64,000 bases of DNA from Micromonospora zamorensis. GTDB taxonomy: Bacteria > Actinomycetota > Actinomycetes > Mycobacteriales > Micromonosporaceae. The stretch is from positions 372,001-436,000 of the forward strand of contig NZ_LT607755.1 of NCBI RefSeq assembly GCF_900090275.1, in the 5' to 3' direction. Of the stretch, positions 48,442-56,450 are shown in pieces. Within the stretch, counting starts at the first letter, position 1, and each line of letters starts with the position of its first letter. Below the pieces are notes generated by a model, which was given only the letters and a program-made list of their open reading frames with translations, did no database searches and was not told the DNA's origin. Made by a program: the position numbers and the translations under genes.

Positions 48442-48665
48442 CCCACCGTCGTCGCGACGATGCTGCGGCTTGCCGGCGAGCGGGAGTGGCTCGACGTGGT
48501 GGATGACCAGCCGGCCGCGCCGCTCCGGGCGTCTATCACGGCACCGCGTCGGGCGAGACCACCTGGTACGGCCTCACCCGCGCCGTGTTCGCTCTGCGCG
48601 ACCTGGATCCCGACCGTATCCGGCCGACGACCAGCGACCGGTTCCGCCGGCCCGCGCCCCGTCCG
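48442..48665 (+). pseudogene. rmlD fragment (dTDP-4-dehydrorhamnose reductase)
   Basis: TVVATMLRLAGEREWLDVVD, DQ follows directly on the rmlB piece in the same frame, then in another frame GVYHGTASGETTWYGLTRAV, FALRDLDPDRIRPTTSDRF, RRPAPRP, the C-terminus of RmlD. A deletion joined rmlB to rmlD and a frameshift broke the rest. Confidence 0.75.
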
Positions 48666-48711
48666 GGACGCCGGCTGACGCGGTACCGTCCGAGGTCCCC
48701 TCGGCCTGCCG

Positions 48712-50187
48712 TCAGCGGCCCCCGGCGCGGAATACCTCGGCCACCGTACGCAGAACGATCTTGATGTCGAGCCAGAGCGACCAGTTCTCGATGTAGTAGT
48801 TGTCGAACCGGGCCCGGTCGGAGATCGGGGTGTCGCCCCGCAGGCCGCTGACCTGGGCGAGGCCGGTGAGCCCGACGGGGACGCGGTGACGTGCCGCGTA
48901 GTTCGGGTACTCGGCGGAGAACTTCTCGACGAAGTACGGACGTTCCGGCCGAGGCCCGACCACGCTCATGTCGCCGCGCAGGATGTTCCACAACTGGGGC
49001 AGCTCGTCCAGCGAGGTCCGGCGAATGAACCGGCCGATCGGACTGACCCGGTTGTCGTGCGCGATGGACCAGTTGGTCTGGGACTCCTGCTCGTTCACCG
49101 GACGCATCGACCGGAACTTGATGACCTTGAACGGCTGACCGTACCGGCCGATCCGCTCCTGGTAGAAGAAGATTCCACGGCCACCGTCGATGAACGTGGC
49201 GATGGCGCAGAGCAGCAGCACCGGGCTCAACAGGAGGAGAGCGACCGCGGCGAACAGCACGTCCGACGCCCGCTTGATGGCCCACCGCGGGCCGGTCAGC
49301 GAGATGTCACCGATCTTGACGATCGGGAAGGCGCCAATGTGGTCGGGGTAACCGCTGTGCGATCGTGAACCCCACAGGCGCGGTACGGCCCAGAGGTCAC
49401 AGCGCGAGCTGCGGGGCTGTAGCAGGGTTTCCATGAGCGTGGACTCGTGGCAGTCCGGGTCGGCGATGATCAGGACCTCGCACTCCGTCAGCCGGACGAG
49501 GTGTTCGAGGTCCGTCAGCGTCCCGCTCAGCGGAAGCGCGGCGTTGCCCTGACGGGACGAAGCGTCGACGCAGCCGACGAACCGCAGACCGTACTGAGGG
49601 TAGCGGCGCAGCAGCCTGGCGAGTTCGAGGCCGACCGGGCCGCCGCCGACGATGAGCGCGTTGTGCTCCGCCCACCGACGCTTGCGGGACAGGACGGTGA
49701 ACGCCCTGCTGGCCGCGCGCCCGAGGATCACGAGCAGCGCCGACAGCGCGACGTCCCTCATGAACCCGCCGATGTACGCGACCGAGGCGTGCCGCTCCGC
49801 CCCGATGATGGCCACCAACGAGGCGGCGGCCAGCAGGCGCCCGGAGAGACTTGGCAGCTCGTCGAGGATGCTCACGTGGCGGCGCGGCCGGTAGAGGCCA
49901 CCGACTGCGAAGAGGGTCACCGTCAGGGCGGCGTTGGCCAGGGTCCCGCGCCAGTAGCTCTGGCTCAGCAGCAGCGGAGCGAGCAGCGCGACGGCGTCGA
50001 CGGGCGCGATCATCATCCAGGCCCGCAGCCACCGGGTCCGCGACGAGGTGCGGGACCTGGCGTACGGCAGAACGGCGGTGGTGCCAAGGCCGGGCACCTC
50101 GACCTTGGCGTCGCCCCGAACCTCCGGCTCCCGGGCCTGAGGGACGGGTGGGGCGCCGCCGTACAGGCGGGCCCCGTCGCCCGGCAT
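48712..50187 (-). CDS. Polyprenyl-phosphate glycosyl-1-phosphate transferase (initiating sugar transferase)
   Basis: 491 residues from ATG 50187. N-terminal half: four membrane helices and a CoA-binding-like domain (NALIVGGGPVGLELARLLRRY). C-terminal half: the bacterial sugar-transferase domain, with KRASDVLFAAVALLLLSPVLL, FYQERIGRYGQPFKVIKFRSM, LDELPQLWNILRGDMSVVGPRPE and the final WLDIKIVLRTVAEVF. It starts glycan assembly by placing a sugar-1-phosphate on undecaprenyl phosphate (WbaP/CpsE type). It faces the polysaccharide genes from the right edge. A truncated copy of its 3' end lies inverted at 36462-36693. Confidence 0.92.
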   Translation of the reverse strand: MPGDGARLYGGAPPVPQAREPEVRGDAKVEVPGLGTTAVLPYARSRTSSRTRWLRAWMMIAPVDAVALLAPLLLSQSYWRGTLANAALTVTLFAVGGLYRPRRHVSILDELPSLSGRLLAAASLVAIIGAERHASVAYIGGFMRDVALSALLVILGRAASRAFTVLSRKRRWAEHNALIVGGGPVGLELARLLRRYPQYGLRFVGCVDASSRQGNAALPLSGTLTDLEHLVRLTECEVLIIADPDCHESTLMETLLQPRSSRCDLWAVPRLWGSRSHSGYPDHIGAFPIVKIGDISLTGPRWAIKRASDVLFAAVALLLLSPVLLLCAIATFIDGGRGIFFYQERIGRYGQPFKVIKFRSMRPVNEQESQTNWSIAHDNRVSPIGRFIRRTSLDELPQLWNILRGDMSVVGPRPERPYFVEKFSAEYPNYAARHRVPVGLTGLAQVSGLRGDTPISDRARFDNYYIENWSLWLDIKIVLRTVAEVFRAGGR

Positions 50188-50359
50188 ATCAATTTCTTCC
50201 CCGCCGAATGATGGCGTGGACGAATGGCTTGTCGCCGGCTGGCCTGACACTAGTGGACCTCCCCGTGAAAGCCCTCGGTCACGCATCCCGACCAGAAGGC
50301 GACCGAACTCTACGATCGGCCGAGGCGCGCCACCATGGCCGGCAAGCCAGTTCCTACTC

Positions 50360-51427
50360 CTACTTTGCGGCGGACAGGATTTCCGGAACGTTGTCGTTGC
50401 GGACCGCCTCGAAGACCTTGGCGGCCTTCGGCTTGTCGGCCAGAACCACGCTCTCGTTGCCCATCATCCCGGTGCCCTTTGTGGGGCAGGTGAGGAACGT
50501 CAGGTTGCCGCTGCGCAGATCACGCATCTCGGACGCGAGGTCCAGCAGGTTCAGCGACTTGTCCACGGCGACCGCGTCCGCCGTCGCCTTGACGAAGGAG
50601 TTGAGTTTGGCCGGGTTGGCGAGCGTTCCACCGGACGCCGCCTTGTCCAGGATCGCCTTGATCACCTGCTGCTGGTGCCGGATCCGCGCGAAGTCGCCGT
50701 CGGCGAAGGCGTGGCGTTCGCGTGCGTAGTCGAGCGCGGTCGCCCCGTCCATCTTCTGATTGCCGGCATTGAACGTCCGGTGGCCGTTGAGCCCGTACAG
50801 CGTCGTGAAGCCCTTCTCCACGTCCACGTTGATGCCGCCCAGCGCGTCGACGATCTCCTTGAAGCCTCCGAAGTCGACGATCGCCACGTGGTCGATGCGT
50901 ACGCCGGTGAACTTCTCCACCGTCTGCACCATCAACGGAACGCCACCCCACGCGAACGATGCGTTGATCTTCGCCTCTTTACCGCCCCGGCCCGTCGCGG
51001 ACTTCGGCACGCTGACCCAGGTGTCCCGGGGGATCGAGATGAGCTGGGCGCTGGAACGGTCCTTCGGCAGGTGGGCCACGATGATGGTGTCGGTGCGGGA
51101 GCCCGACTCGTTGTCCGGATCGCGTGAGTCGCTGCCGAGCATCATGATGTTCATGGCACCCTTGCCCGCCTCACCCACCTGCGGGCGTTCGGCCTCGGGT
51201 ACACCCTCGAAGGCGTCGACGCGTTCGATGCCGGAGTTGATCGACCGGAAGTACAACCCACCGGCGATCATGCCGCCGCCGCCGAGCAATGCCAGGACCA
51301 CGAAGGTGATCAAAGCGACCTTCTGCCACCGCGGACGCTTCTTGCGCGCCTGCTTGGTCGGCTCCGATGGTTGCTGCGCCGCGATGAGCTGGGTCTCGGG
51401 CTCCGCGTACTCTTGGCGATACTGCAT
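50360..51427 (-). CDS. LytR-CpsA-Psr (LCP) family cell-wall glycopolymer ligase
   Basis: 355 residues from ATG 51427. A basic cytoplasmic N-terminus, one membrane helix (VALITFVVLALLGGGGMIAG) and an external LCP domain: NIMMLGSDSRDPDNESGSRTDTIIVAHL, LISIPRDTWVSVP with the pyrophosphate-contacting arginines, KINASFAWGG, VDFGGFKEIVDALGGINVDVE, and GATALDYARERHAFADGDFARIRHQQQVI. LCP enzymes move lipid-linked glycopolymers onto peptidoglycan. Located 172 bp upstream of the initiating sugar transferase on the same strand, it is a natural last step for the polymer made here. Confidence 0.93.
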   Translation of the reverse strand: MQYRQEYAEPETQLIAAQQPSEPTKQARKKRPRWQKVALITFVVLALLGGGGMIAGGLYFRSINSGIERVDAFEGVPEAERPQVGEAGKGAMNIMMLGSDSRDPDNESGSRTDTIIVAHLPKDRSSAQLISIPRDTWVSVPKSATGRGGKEAKINASFAWGGVPLMVQTVEKFTGVRIDHVAIVDFGGFKEIVDALGGINVDVEKGFTTLYGLNGHRTFNAGNQKMDGATALDYARERHAFADGDFARIRHQQQVIKAILDKAASGGTLANPAKLNSFVKATADAVAVDKSLNLLDLASEMRDLRSGNLTFLTCPTKGTGMMGNESVVLADKPKAAKVFEAVRNDNVPEILSAAK

Positions 51428-51546
51428 GCCGCGATGCTACTGATTGCGGGTTACGCTCACGTGCCCCCGTCTGGGCCGTATGGTTTCAGATCCTGACCAA
51501 AAGACTTTCCGCCCAGACGTTCGCCCGAACCTGGTATGAAGCAGCG

Positions 51547-52380
51547 GTGGACGCCACGCAGATGCGCCGGGCCATCGCCCGTACCCCGCTCGCCCCCGTC
51601 GCCGCATTTCCCAAGCGGCTCGCCCGGGTCGCCCGCCACGACGCCAAGGTGCTGCGCATCTCGGCTCGGTGGCTGGTCACCTCCCGGGAACATCACAACT
51701 ACACGTACGAGCTGACCAAGCTCAGCCGTCACCACCTGGCCTGGTTCGTCAGCGTGGTCTGCGACATCCCGGTCAAGCAGGTCCGGGGCTACGTCGCCGA
51801 AATCGAGTCCGACGACGTGCTGCGGCACCACATCGAACGGGCCACCGCCACCGCCACCCGCCGCGGTCTCGCCGACAAACACGTCCACTACGCCCGACGC
51901 GTGGGGTGGTATGCGATCGTCCGCGCCACCCGTCCCGCACACGTGGTGGAGACCGGCGTCGACAAGGGGTTGGGCACCTGCGTCCTGGCGTCCGCCCTGC
52001 TCCGCAACGCGCAGGAGGGTCACCCGGGTCGGGTCACGTCGCTGGACATCAACCCCGAGGCCGGCTACCTGGCCGCCAGCGAGCCCTGGTCGGAGGTCGT
52101 CGACCTGGTGATCGGCGACTCGATCGCCTCGATCGGCGCACTGGACCGCCCGGTCGACCTTTTCCTGCACGACAGCGACCACAGTCGCGCCCACGAGAAA
52201 CGCGAGTTCGACGCCGTCGAGCCGAAGCTCGCCCCCGGCGCCATCCTGCTCACCGACAACGTCACCAGCACCAATGTGCTCGCCGAGCACGCCGAGCGCA
52301 CCGGCCGGCGGTTCCTCGCCTACCGGGAGAGCCCCGCCAACCACTGGTACCCGGGAGACGGCATCGGCGTGGCATGGTGA
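51547..52380 (+). CDS. Class I SAM-dependent methyltransferase
   Basis: 277 residues from GTG 51547. Methyltransferase-24-type Rossmann fold: VVETGVDKGLGTCVLASALL is motif I, VTSLDINPEAGYLA supplies the acidic residue for the SAM ribose, and VDLFLHDSDHSRAHEKREFDAVEPKL resembles cephalosporin-hydroxylase or macrocin-type relatives with an Asp/His cluster. Substrate unknown; a role in decorating surface sugars is possible from position next to the LCP gene, but it is divergent from it. Four bases separate it from the MOSC gene. Confidence 0.82.
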   Translation: MDATQMRRAIARTPLAPVAAFPKRLARVARHDAKVLRISARWLVTSREHHNYTYELTKLSRHHLAWFVSVVCDIPVKQVRGYVAEIESDDVLRHHIERATATATRRGLADKHVHYARRVGWYAIVRATRPAHVVETGVDKGLGTCVLASALLRNAQEGHPGRVTSLDINPEAGYLAASEPWSEVVDLVIGDSIASIGALDRPVDLFLHDSDHSRAHEKREFDAVEPKLAPGAILLTDNVTSTNVLAEHAERTGRRFLAYRESPANHWYPGDGIGVAW

Positions 52381-52384
52381 CCGG

Positions 52385-53203
52385 GTGCGGCTGACCTCGA
52401 TTCACACGTACCCCGTCAAGGGTTGCCACCGGCTCGACCACGACGGCGCGTTCGTGCAGCCGTGGGGCCTGGCCGGCGACCGACGCTGGATGGTCGTGGA
52501 CGCCGACGGCGTCGGCGTCACCCAACGCGAGACCACCCGGCTGGTCGGCCTGCGCGCCACAGTGCGCCCCGGGGGTCTGGTGCTGAGCGCCGACGGGCAG
52601 TCCGACCTCGACGTGCCCGAACCGGCCGACGGTGCACCGGTCGCGGTGCGCACCTTCCGCAGCCGCAAGCTCCCGGTCCCGGCGCTGCTGGCCGGCGCGG
52701 CGGCCGACGACTGGCTCGGCGCGTTGCTCGGCCGACCGGTCCGGCTGGTCTGGCTGGGTCAGCCGACCCGCCACCTGGCCGCCGGGGACCGTGAACACGA
52801 CACCGGTGACCAGGTCAGCTTCGCCGACGCCTACCCGCTGCTGCTGGCCAACACCGCCTCCCTCGACGCCCTCAACGGCTGGCTCGCCGAGGCGGGGGAG
52901 GAACCGGTGCCGATGACCCGGTTCCGGCCCAACCTGGTGGTCGACGGGGCACCGTCCTGGGCCGAGGATGACTGGGCCGGCCGGTCGCTGCACATCGGTG
53001 ACCTGCGGTTTCGCGCCGCCGGGCCGTGCGACCGGTGCGTGGTGACCACCACGGACCAGGAGACCGGGGTACGCACGAAGGAACCGCTGCGCACACTCGG
53101 CCGACACCGCAACGTCCAGCAGAAGCTCCTCTTCGGACTGCACCTGGTGCCGATCGACAGTGGACCCCTGACCGTGGGAGCCCCGGTCGTCCTCGCGACC
53201 TGA
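52385..53203 (+). CDS. MOSC domain protein
   Basis: 272 residues from GTG 52385. N-terminal MOSC_N beta-barrel (RLTSIHTYPVKGCHRLDHDG, GLAGDRRWMVVDADG) and C-terminal MOSC domain (TRFRPNLVVDGAPSWAEDDW, FRAAGPCDRCVVTTTDQETG). The cysteine in GPCDRC is the expected sulfur or molybdenum-ligating residue. MOSC proteins (YcbX/mARC type) reduce N-hydroxylated compounds with a molybdenum cofactor, or carry sulfur. No cofactor genes are near. Confidence 0.88.
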   Translation: MRLTSIHTYPVKGCHRLDHDGAFVQPWGLAGDRRWMVVDADGVGVTQRETTRLVGLRATVRPGGLVLSADGQSDLDVPEPADGAPVAVRTFRSRKLPVPALLAGAAADDWLGALLGRPVRLVWLGQPTRHLAAGDREHDTGDQVSFADAYPLLLANTASLDALNGWLAEAGEEPVPMTRFRPNLVVDGAPSWAEDDWAGRSLHIGDLRFRAAGPCDRCVVTTTDQETGVRTKEPLRTLGRHRNVQQKLLFGLHLVPIDSGPLTVGAPVVLAT

Positions 53204-53315
53204 CGGGCGGGCCCGACCCACGACCGGAACGCGGCGATCACCGTCCGTCGATGCTGTCTTAGCTTTGGCTTAGCCGGCTTGTCCGCCCGCGCCCGGGTCC
53301 GGCAGCATCGCCGTC

Positions 53316-54305
53316 GTGACGGACGAGAGCGCTGTCGACATCACCATCGACCTGGACCATGCTCCCGAGGAGCGGCCCGCGTCGTCGTCCCGTCCGGTGC
53401 CCTGGCTGGTGGCGACCGGCGTCACCGTTGTCGCGGCGGCGCTCGGCCTCACCCTGACCCTGCGGTCCGGCTCCGCCCCGGCCTGCGCCGCCGCCCTGCC
53501 GCTCGCCGCCGCGCCACCCACCGGCAACGCCACACACAGCGGCAAGGCCACCTTCTACGACTCGAAGGGTGCCGGCGGCAACTGCTCGAACCCCGCCGCC
53601 CCGGCCAACCGGCTCTACGTGGCGCTCGGCCCGAGCGAATACTCCGCGGCTGCCGCCTGCGGCGGATTCCTCGACGTGACCGGCCCGAAGGGCACCGTTC
53701 GAGTGCTGATCATGGACCAGTGCCCGGAGTGCGCGCCCGGGCACCTCGATCTGTCCCGCGAGGCGTTCGCCCGGATCGCCGACCCGGTCCAGGGCCTCGT
53801 CCCCGTCACCTACCGCGCCGTGGTCAACCCGCCGCTGCCCGGACCGCTCACCTTCCGGATGAAGGAGGGCGCGTCGCAGTGGTGGTTCGCCCTCCGGGTC
53901 GGGAACCACGGCAACCCGCTGCGGTCCGTCGAAGTCCGGCAGGGCGACAGTGGTGTGTGGCAGTCGGCCGCCCGGCAGGACTACAACTACTGGCTGATCG
54001 ACTCCGGTGCCGGGCCCGGCCCGTTCAGCATCCGCACCAGCGACGTCTACGGAAACCGGGCCACCGTCGGCGGCGTCCGCCTGGCACCCGGTCAGGTGCA
54101 GAACAGTGTGGTCCGGATGTACGGGCGCGGGGCCGTGGCGGCCACCCCGCGCGCCTCCACATCGGTCCGGCCGCCCGGCAGTCGACCCGCTGTCACGCCG
54201 ACCCCGGCCCGCCGTCCGGTCGAGGTGGCGAAGGCGAGCACACCAACCACCGGTACGCCGACCACCCAGCCGGCCGGAGTGAACGCCCGTTGGTGCGCAG
54301 GCTGA
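53316..54305 (+). CDS. Bacterial expansin-like protein
   Basis: 329 residues from GTG 53316. A signal anchor (VPWLVATGVTVVAAALGLTL) precedes an expansin D1 double-psi barrel (GKATFYDSKGAGGNCS, YVALGPSEYSAAAACGGFLD, VRVLIMDQCPECAPGHLDLS with the conserved HxD-type Asp) and D2/CBM63 (YRAVVNPPLPGPLTFRMKEG, QWWFALRVGNHGNPLRSVEV, NYWLIDSGAGPGPFSIRTSD) with surface aromatic residues. It resembles Bacillus EXLX1 (YoaJ), which loosens plant cell walls without hydrolysis. A Pro/Thr-rich tail of about 60 residues follows. Together with the GH12 enzyme it fits a plant-associated or cellulolytic lifestyle. Confidence 0.88.
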   Translation: MTDESAVDITIDLDHAPEERPASSSRPVPWLVATGVTVVAAALGLTLTLRSGSAPACAAALPLAAAPPTGNATHSGKATFYDSKGAGGNCSNPAAPANRLYVALGPSEYSAAAACGGFLDVTGPKGTVRVLIMDQCPECAPGHLDLSREAFARIADPVQGLVPVTYRAVVNPPLPGPLTFRMKEGASQWWFALRVGNHGNPLRSVEVRQGDSGVWQSAARQDYNYWLIDSGAGPGPFSIRTSDVYGNRATVGGVRLAPGQVQNSVVRMYGRGAVAATPRASTSVRPPGSRPAVTPTPARRPVEVAKASTPTTGTPTTQPAGVNARWCAG

Positions 54306-54309
54306 CCGC

Positions 54310-54846
54310 TCAGTCGACCGGCGTCAGGTCGAGCCACATCAGGATCTCGTCGCGGTCGTCACCGGGCGCCACCCGCAACGCGCGCGGCAGCCGGCCGATC
54401 TCCCGATAACCGAGACGGGCGTAGAACGTGTCCAACCCCAACCCGTCGCGCACCGTGACGTGCAACGCCTCGTGGCCGAACTCCCGCCCCAACCGGGCCG
54501 CCTCGACCATCAGCGCGGCGCCGTAGCCGGCGCCCTGAGTGTCCGGGTGGACCATCACCCGCTTCAACACACACCAGTGCGCCTTGAGCGGGAAACGGTT
54601 GTCACTGAAGATCAGTACCGCCACCAGCCGGTCTCCGGAGTAGCCGACCAGCAGCCGGTCCGGACCGTCGGCGATACCGGCGAAGGTCGGGTCGGCGAGG
54701 ACGTGAACGTCAGCGGCGGTGACCGGCGGCACGAAACCGACCGCGCCGCCGGCGTTGCTGACGTCCGCCCAGAGGTCGACGATCTCGGCGCGCAGCTGCG
54801 GGGTCAGGTCGGGGTCGAGGACGAAGTGCAGACTCACGCCCGCCAT
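54310..54846 (-). CDS. GNAT family N-acetyltransferase
   Basis: 178 residues from ATG 54846; the frame extends upstream only by reading through the tRNA gene. GNAT fold: VAVLIFSDNRFPLKAHWCVL, then KRVMVHPDTQGAGYGAALMVEA, where Gln-Gly-x-Gly-x-Gly/Ala is the acetyl-CoA pyrophosphate loop, and LHVTVRDGLGLDTFYARLGYREIG. It transfers an acetyl group to an amine of unknown nature. It converges on the expansin gene with only a four-base gap. Confidence 0.85.
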   Translation of the reverse strand: MAGVSLHFVLDPDLTPQLRAEIVDLWADVSNAGGAVGFVPPVTAADVHVLADPTFAGIADGPDRLLVGYSGDRLVAVLIFSDNRFPLKAHWCVLKRVMVHPDTQGAGYGAALMVEAARLGREFGHEALHVTVRDGLGLDTFYARLGYREIGRLPRALRVAPGDDRDEILMWLDLTPVD

Positions 54847-54940
54847 CCTGACCCGCTGACCAGGCCCGCGACCCACGACAGTGACGCGCCCGACAATCGA
54901 CGCCGTCGAGCTGCGCCGCCTTGTCAGGCCAGCGATGGGG

Positions 54941-55014
54941 TGGGGCCGACGGGATTCGAACCCGCACTGGTGCGGACCTAAACCGCATGCCTCCTGCCGT
55001 TGGGCTACGGCCCC
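54941..55014 (-). tRNA. tRNA-like gene with anticodon UAG in a class I body
   Basis: 74 bases on the minus strand fold as a full cloverleaf: a 7-bp acceptor (GGGGCCG with CGGCCCC), a D arm of three pairs plus one mismatch, a 5-bp anticodon stem TGCGG/CCGCA with loop TTTAGGT (anticodon TAG), a 5-base variable loop CCAGT, T arm GCGGG-TTCGAAT-CCCGT and discriminator A. CCA is not encoded. UAG reads the leucine codon CUA, but leucine tRNAs have a long variable arm and this one does not. The 5' end overlaps the HNH gene by ten bases. Confidence 0.85.
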
Positions 55015-55601
55015 TTGAAGCTGAACTCGACCAGCGTCCACGGCCATTCTTGTCGACGAGGCAGCCGCCTGCCTATCCGAAAGCCGGTCGGAGTCACCGC
55101 ATCAGGATCGTAGACCACCTCGGGCTCGACGAGCGCAGGCCGTCGCTGACCAGCGTACGTGGAGGTCTGGCTGTGACAATTGGGGCATAGTAGTCGGAGG
55201 TTGTGTGGCCGGTTGTCGAGGAAGTCGCCGTTGATGTGATCGACGTGGAGCGTCAGCTTGGCGCCCTGCCACGTCGAGCCGGTGCCGCACACCTCGCAGT
55301 TGTCAGGAAGGCCGATGGTCGCCAGGGCGCGCTTGAGGCGGATGCCCGGGATCCGGCGAGAACCCTCGGGGAGCACCACCAGCAACTCGGTGGGGGACAG
55401 TCGCCGCCAACGCACGCCCCGGTTGTGCGCGCTGCCGGTGAAGTGCGACGTGTCGATGCCGAATCTCTTGAGCTGCCGACTGATGTGCGCGTGCGAGCCA
55501 CCGCTGACGCGAACGCCGAGCAACCGCATCACTTCGGTGATGTTGCGCGCGGCGGCGGCAGCGGCGGCCAACGCTTCGGGCGTGTATCTGTATCGAACCA
55601 C
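55005..55601 (-). CDS. HNH endonuclease overlapping the tRNA
   Basis: 198 residues from GTG 55601. The N-terminal region resembles a DNA-binding helix-turn-helix (YTPEALAAAAAAARNITEVM, then GVRVSGGSHAHISRQLKRFG, IDTSHF). The HNH/zinc module is complete: Cys102-x2-Cys105, LHVDHINGD with His119, His122 and Asp126, NLRLL, and Cys139-x2-Cys142-His143. It should cut or nick DNA. Its TAG stop lies inside the tRNA gene (bases 8-10 of the tRNA), so the two share a transcript and RNA processing must cut within this mRNA. It starts 30 bases after bcp on the same strand. Confidence 0.88.
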   Translation of the reverse strand: MVRYRYTPEALAAAAAAARNITEVMRLLGVRVSGGSHAHISRQLKRFGIDTSHFTGSAHNRGVRWRRLSPTELLVVLPEGSRRIPGIRLKRALATIGLPDNCEVCGTGSTWQGAKLTLHVDHINGDFLDNRPHNLRLLCPNCHSQTSTYAGQRRPALVEPEVVYDPDAVTPTGFRIGRRLPRRQEWPWTLVEFSFKGP

Positions 55602-55631
55602 TGACGGAACGTAGCGGCCCGGTACGACAGA

Positions 55632-56108
55632 TCAGTCCAGGCCGAGGTCGCGGCGGAGCTTGGCGACGTGGCCGGTGGCCTTGACGTTGTAGAGCGCCCG
55701 CTCGATCTTGCCGTCGGCGTCGATCACGAACGTCGAGCGGATCACGCCGGTGACGGTCTTGCCGTAGAGCTGCTTCTCGCCGTACGCGCCGTAGGCGGTC
55801 AGCACCGCCTTGTCCGGGTCGGACACCAGCGGGAAGGTGATCGCGTCGCGCTCGCGGAACTTCGCCAGCTTTTCCGGCTTGTCCGGGGAGATGCCGACGA
55901 CCTCGTAGCCGGCGGCCTGGAGCGAGGCGAGCGAGTCGCGGAAGTCGCAGGCCTGCTTGGTGCAGCCGGGGGTCATCGCCGACGGGTAGGCGTACAGGAC
56001 GACCTTGCGGCCTCGCAGGTCGGCGAGGGAGAGCTGGTCGCCGGTGTCGGTGGCGAGGGTGAACTCGGGGGCGGGGTCACCGGCGGAGAGACGGTCGGGC
56101 GCGGTCAT
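55632..56108 (-). CDS. bcp: Thiol peroxidase/peroxiredoxin Bcp (PrxQ)
   Basis: 158 residues, standard length. Reduces hydrogen peroxide and organic peroxides using thioredoxin. The peroxidatic Cys49 is in YPSAMTPGCTKQACDFRD with the resolving Cys54 five residues later, the BCP/PrxQ pattern; GYEVVGISPDKPEKLAKFRE, FPLVSDPDKAVL and RSTFVIDADGKI follow. It is upstream of the HNH gene and the tRNA on the same strand. Confidence 0.95.
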   Translation of the reverse strand: MTAPDRLSAGDPAPEFTLATDTGDQLSLADLRGRKVVLYAYPSAMTPGCTKQACDFRDSLASLQAAGYEVVGISPDKPEKLAKFRERDAITFPLVSDPDKAVLTAYGAYGEKQLYGKTVTGVIRSTFVIDADGKIERALYNVKATGHVAKLRRDLGLD

Positions 56109-56179
56109 GGCCCGACGATACCGCTGGGTTGGCCGGTGCCGTCATCGGCGAGCCGCGCGGGTCCGCGCCGGCGGGTGAA

Positions 56180-56336
56180 GATCGACTCGTGGTTCTGGAA
56201 ACCGGGGCATCCCCGACCCGCGGACACCCCGACATCAAGAAAGGCGAGTCGATCACCCAGCGGGCACCCCGACGTTCACGGAAGCCGAACCGATCACCGG
56301 GACGCGCCGACGCCGCACCTGACCTGGAAGGTGATC
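56180..56336. repeat. Array of GATC-edged palindromic repeat arms
   Basis: GATC occurs at 56180, 56251, 56292 and 56333, and the segments between are arms of the same element seen at 1329-1403 (GATCGACTCG... with CGGGGTGTCC or CGGGGCATCC, and complements such as GGACACCCCGACAT and GGGCACCCCGACGTT). The first pair can form a hairpin; later arms are single and more degraded. The 342-bp gap 56109-56450 holds this array and the Nur-like box; no gene is seen. Confidence 0.7.
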
Positions 56337-56346
56337 AAGCTCATCC

Positions 56347-56371
56347 GTTGTTGCAAGACTCTGGCAACAAC
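56347..56371 (+). promoter_or_regulatory. Nur-like nickel-responsive operator
   Basis: TTGCAA-GACTC-TGGCAA (56351-56367) matches the Streptomyces Nur box TTGCAA-N5-TTGCAA at 11 of 12 defined bases, within a larger perfect 8-bp inverted repeat GTTGTTGC / GCAACAAC. It lies about 80 bp upstream of cbiM. Nur is a Fur-family repressor that needs nickel, so the transporter below would be shut off when nickel is plentiful. Confidence 0.65.
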
Positions 56372-56450
56372 GAGGTTTGGGAAATAGGCTGACCCACGCC
56401 GCCCCGGTCGGGGCTGCGGACGCGTGGGAGGTCGCGTGGAAACACTGGCG

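Noticed and set aside
54847..55047. Longer N-terminus for the GNAT acetyltransferase
   Set aside because: The added codons read through the tRNA gene.
56109..56450. Cobalamin riboswitch upstream of cbiM
   Set aside because: No B12-box-like sequence was seen; the region holds repeat arms and a Nur-like box.
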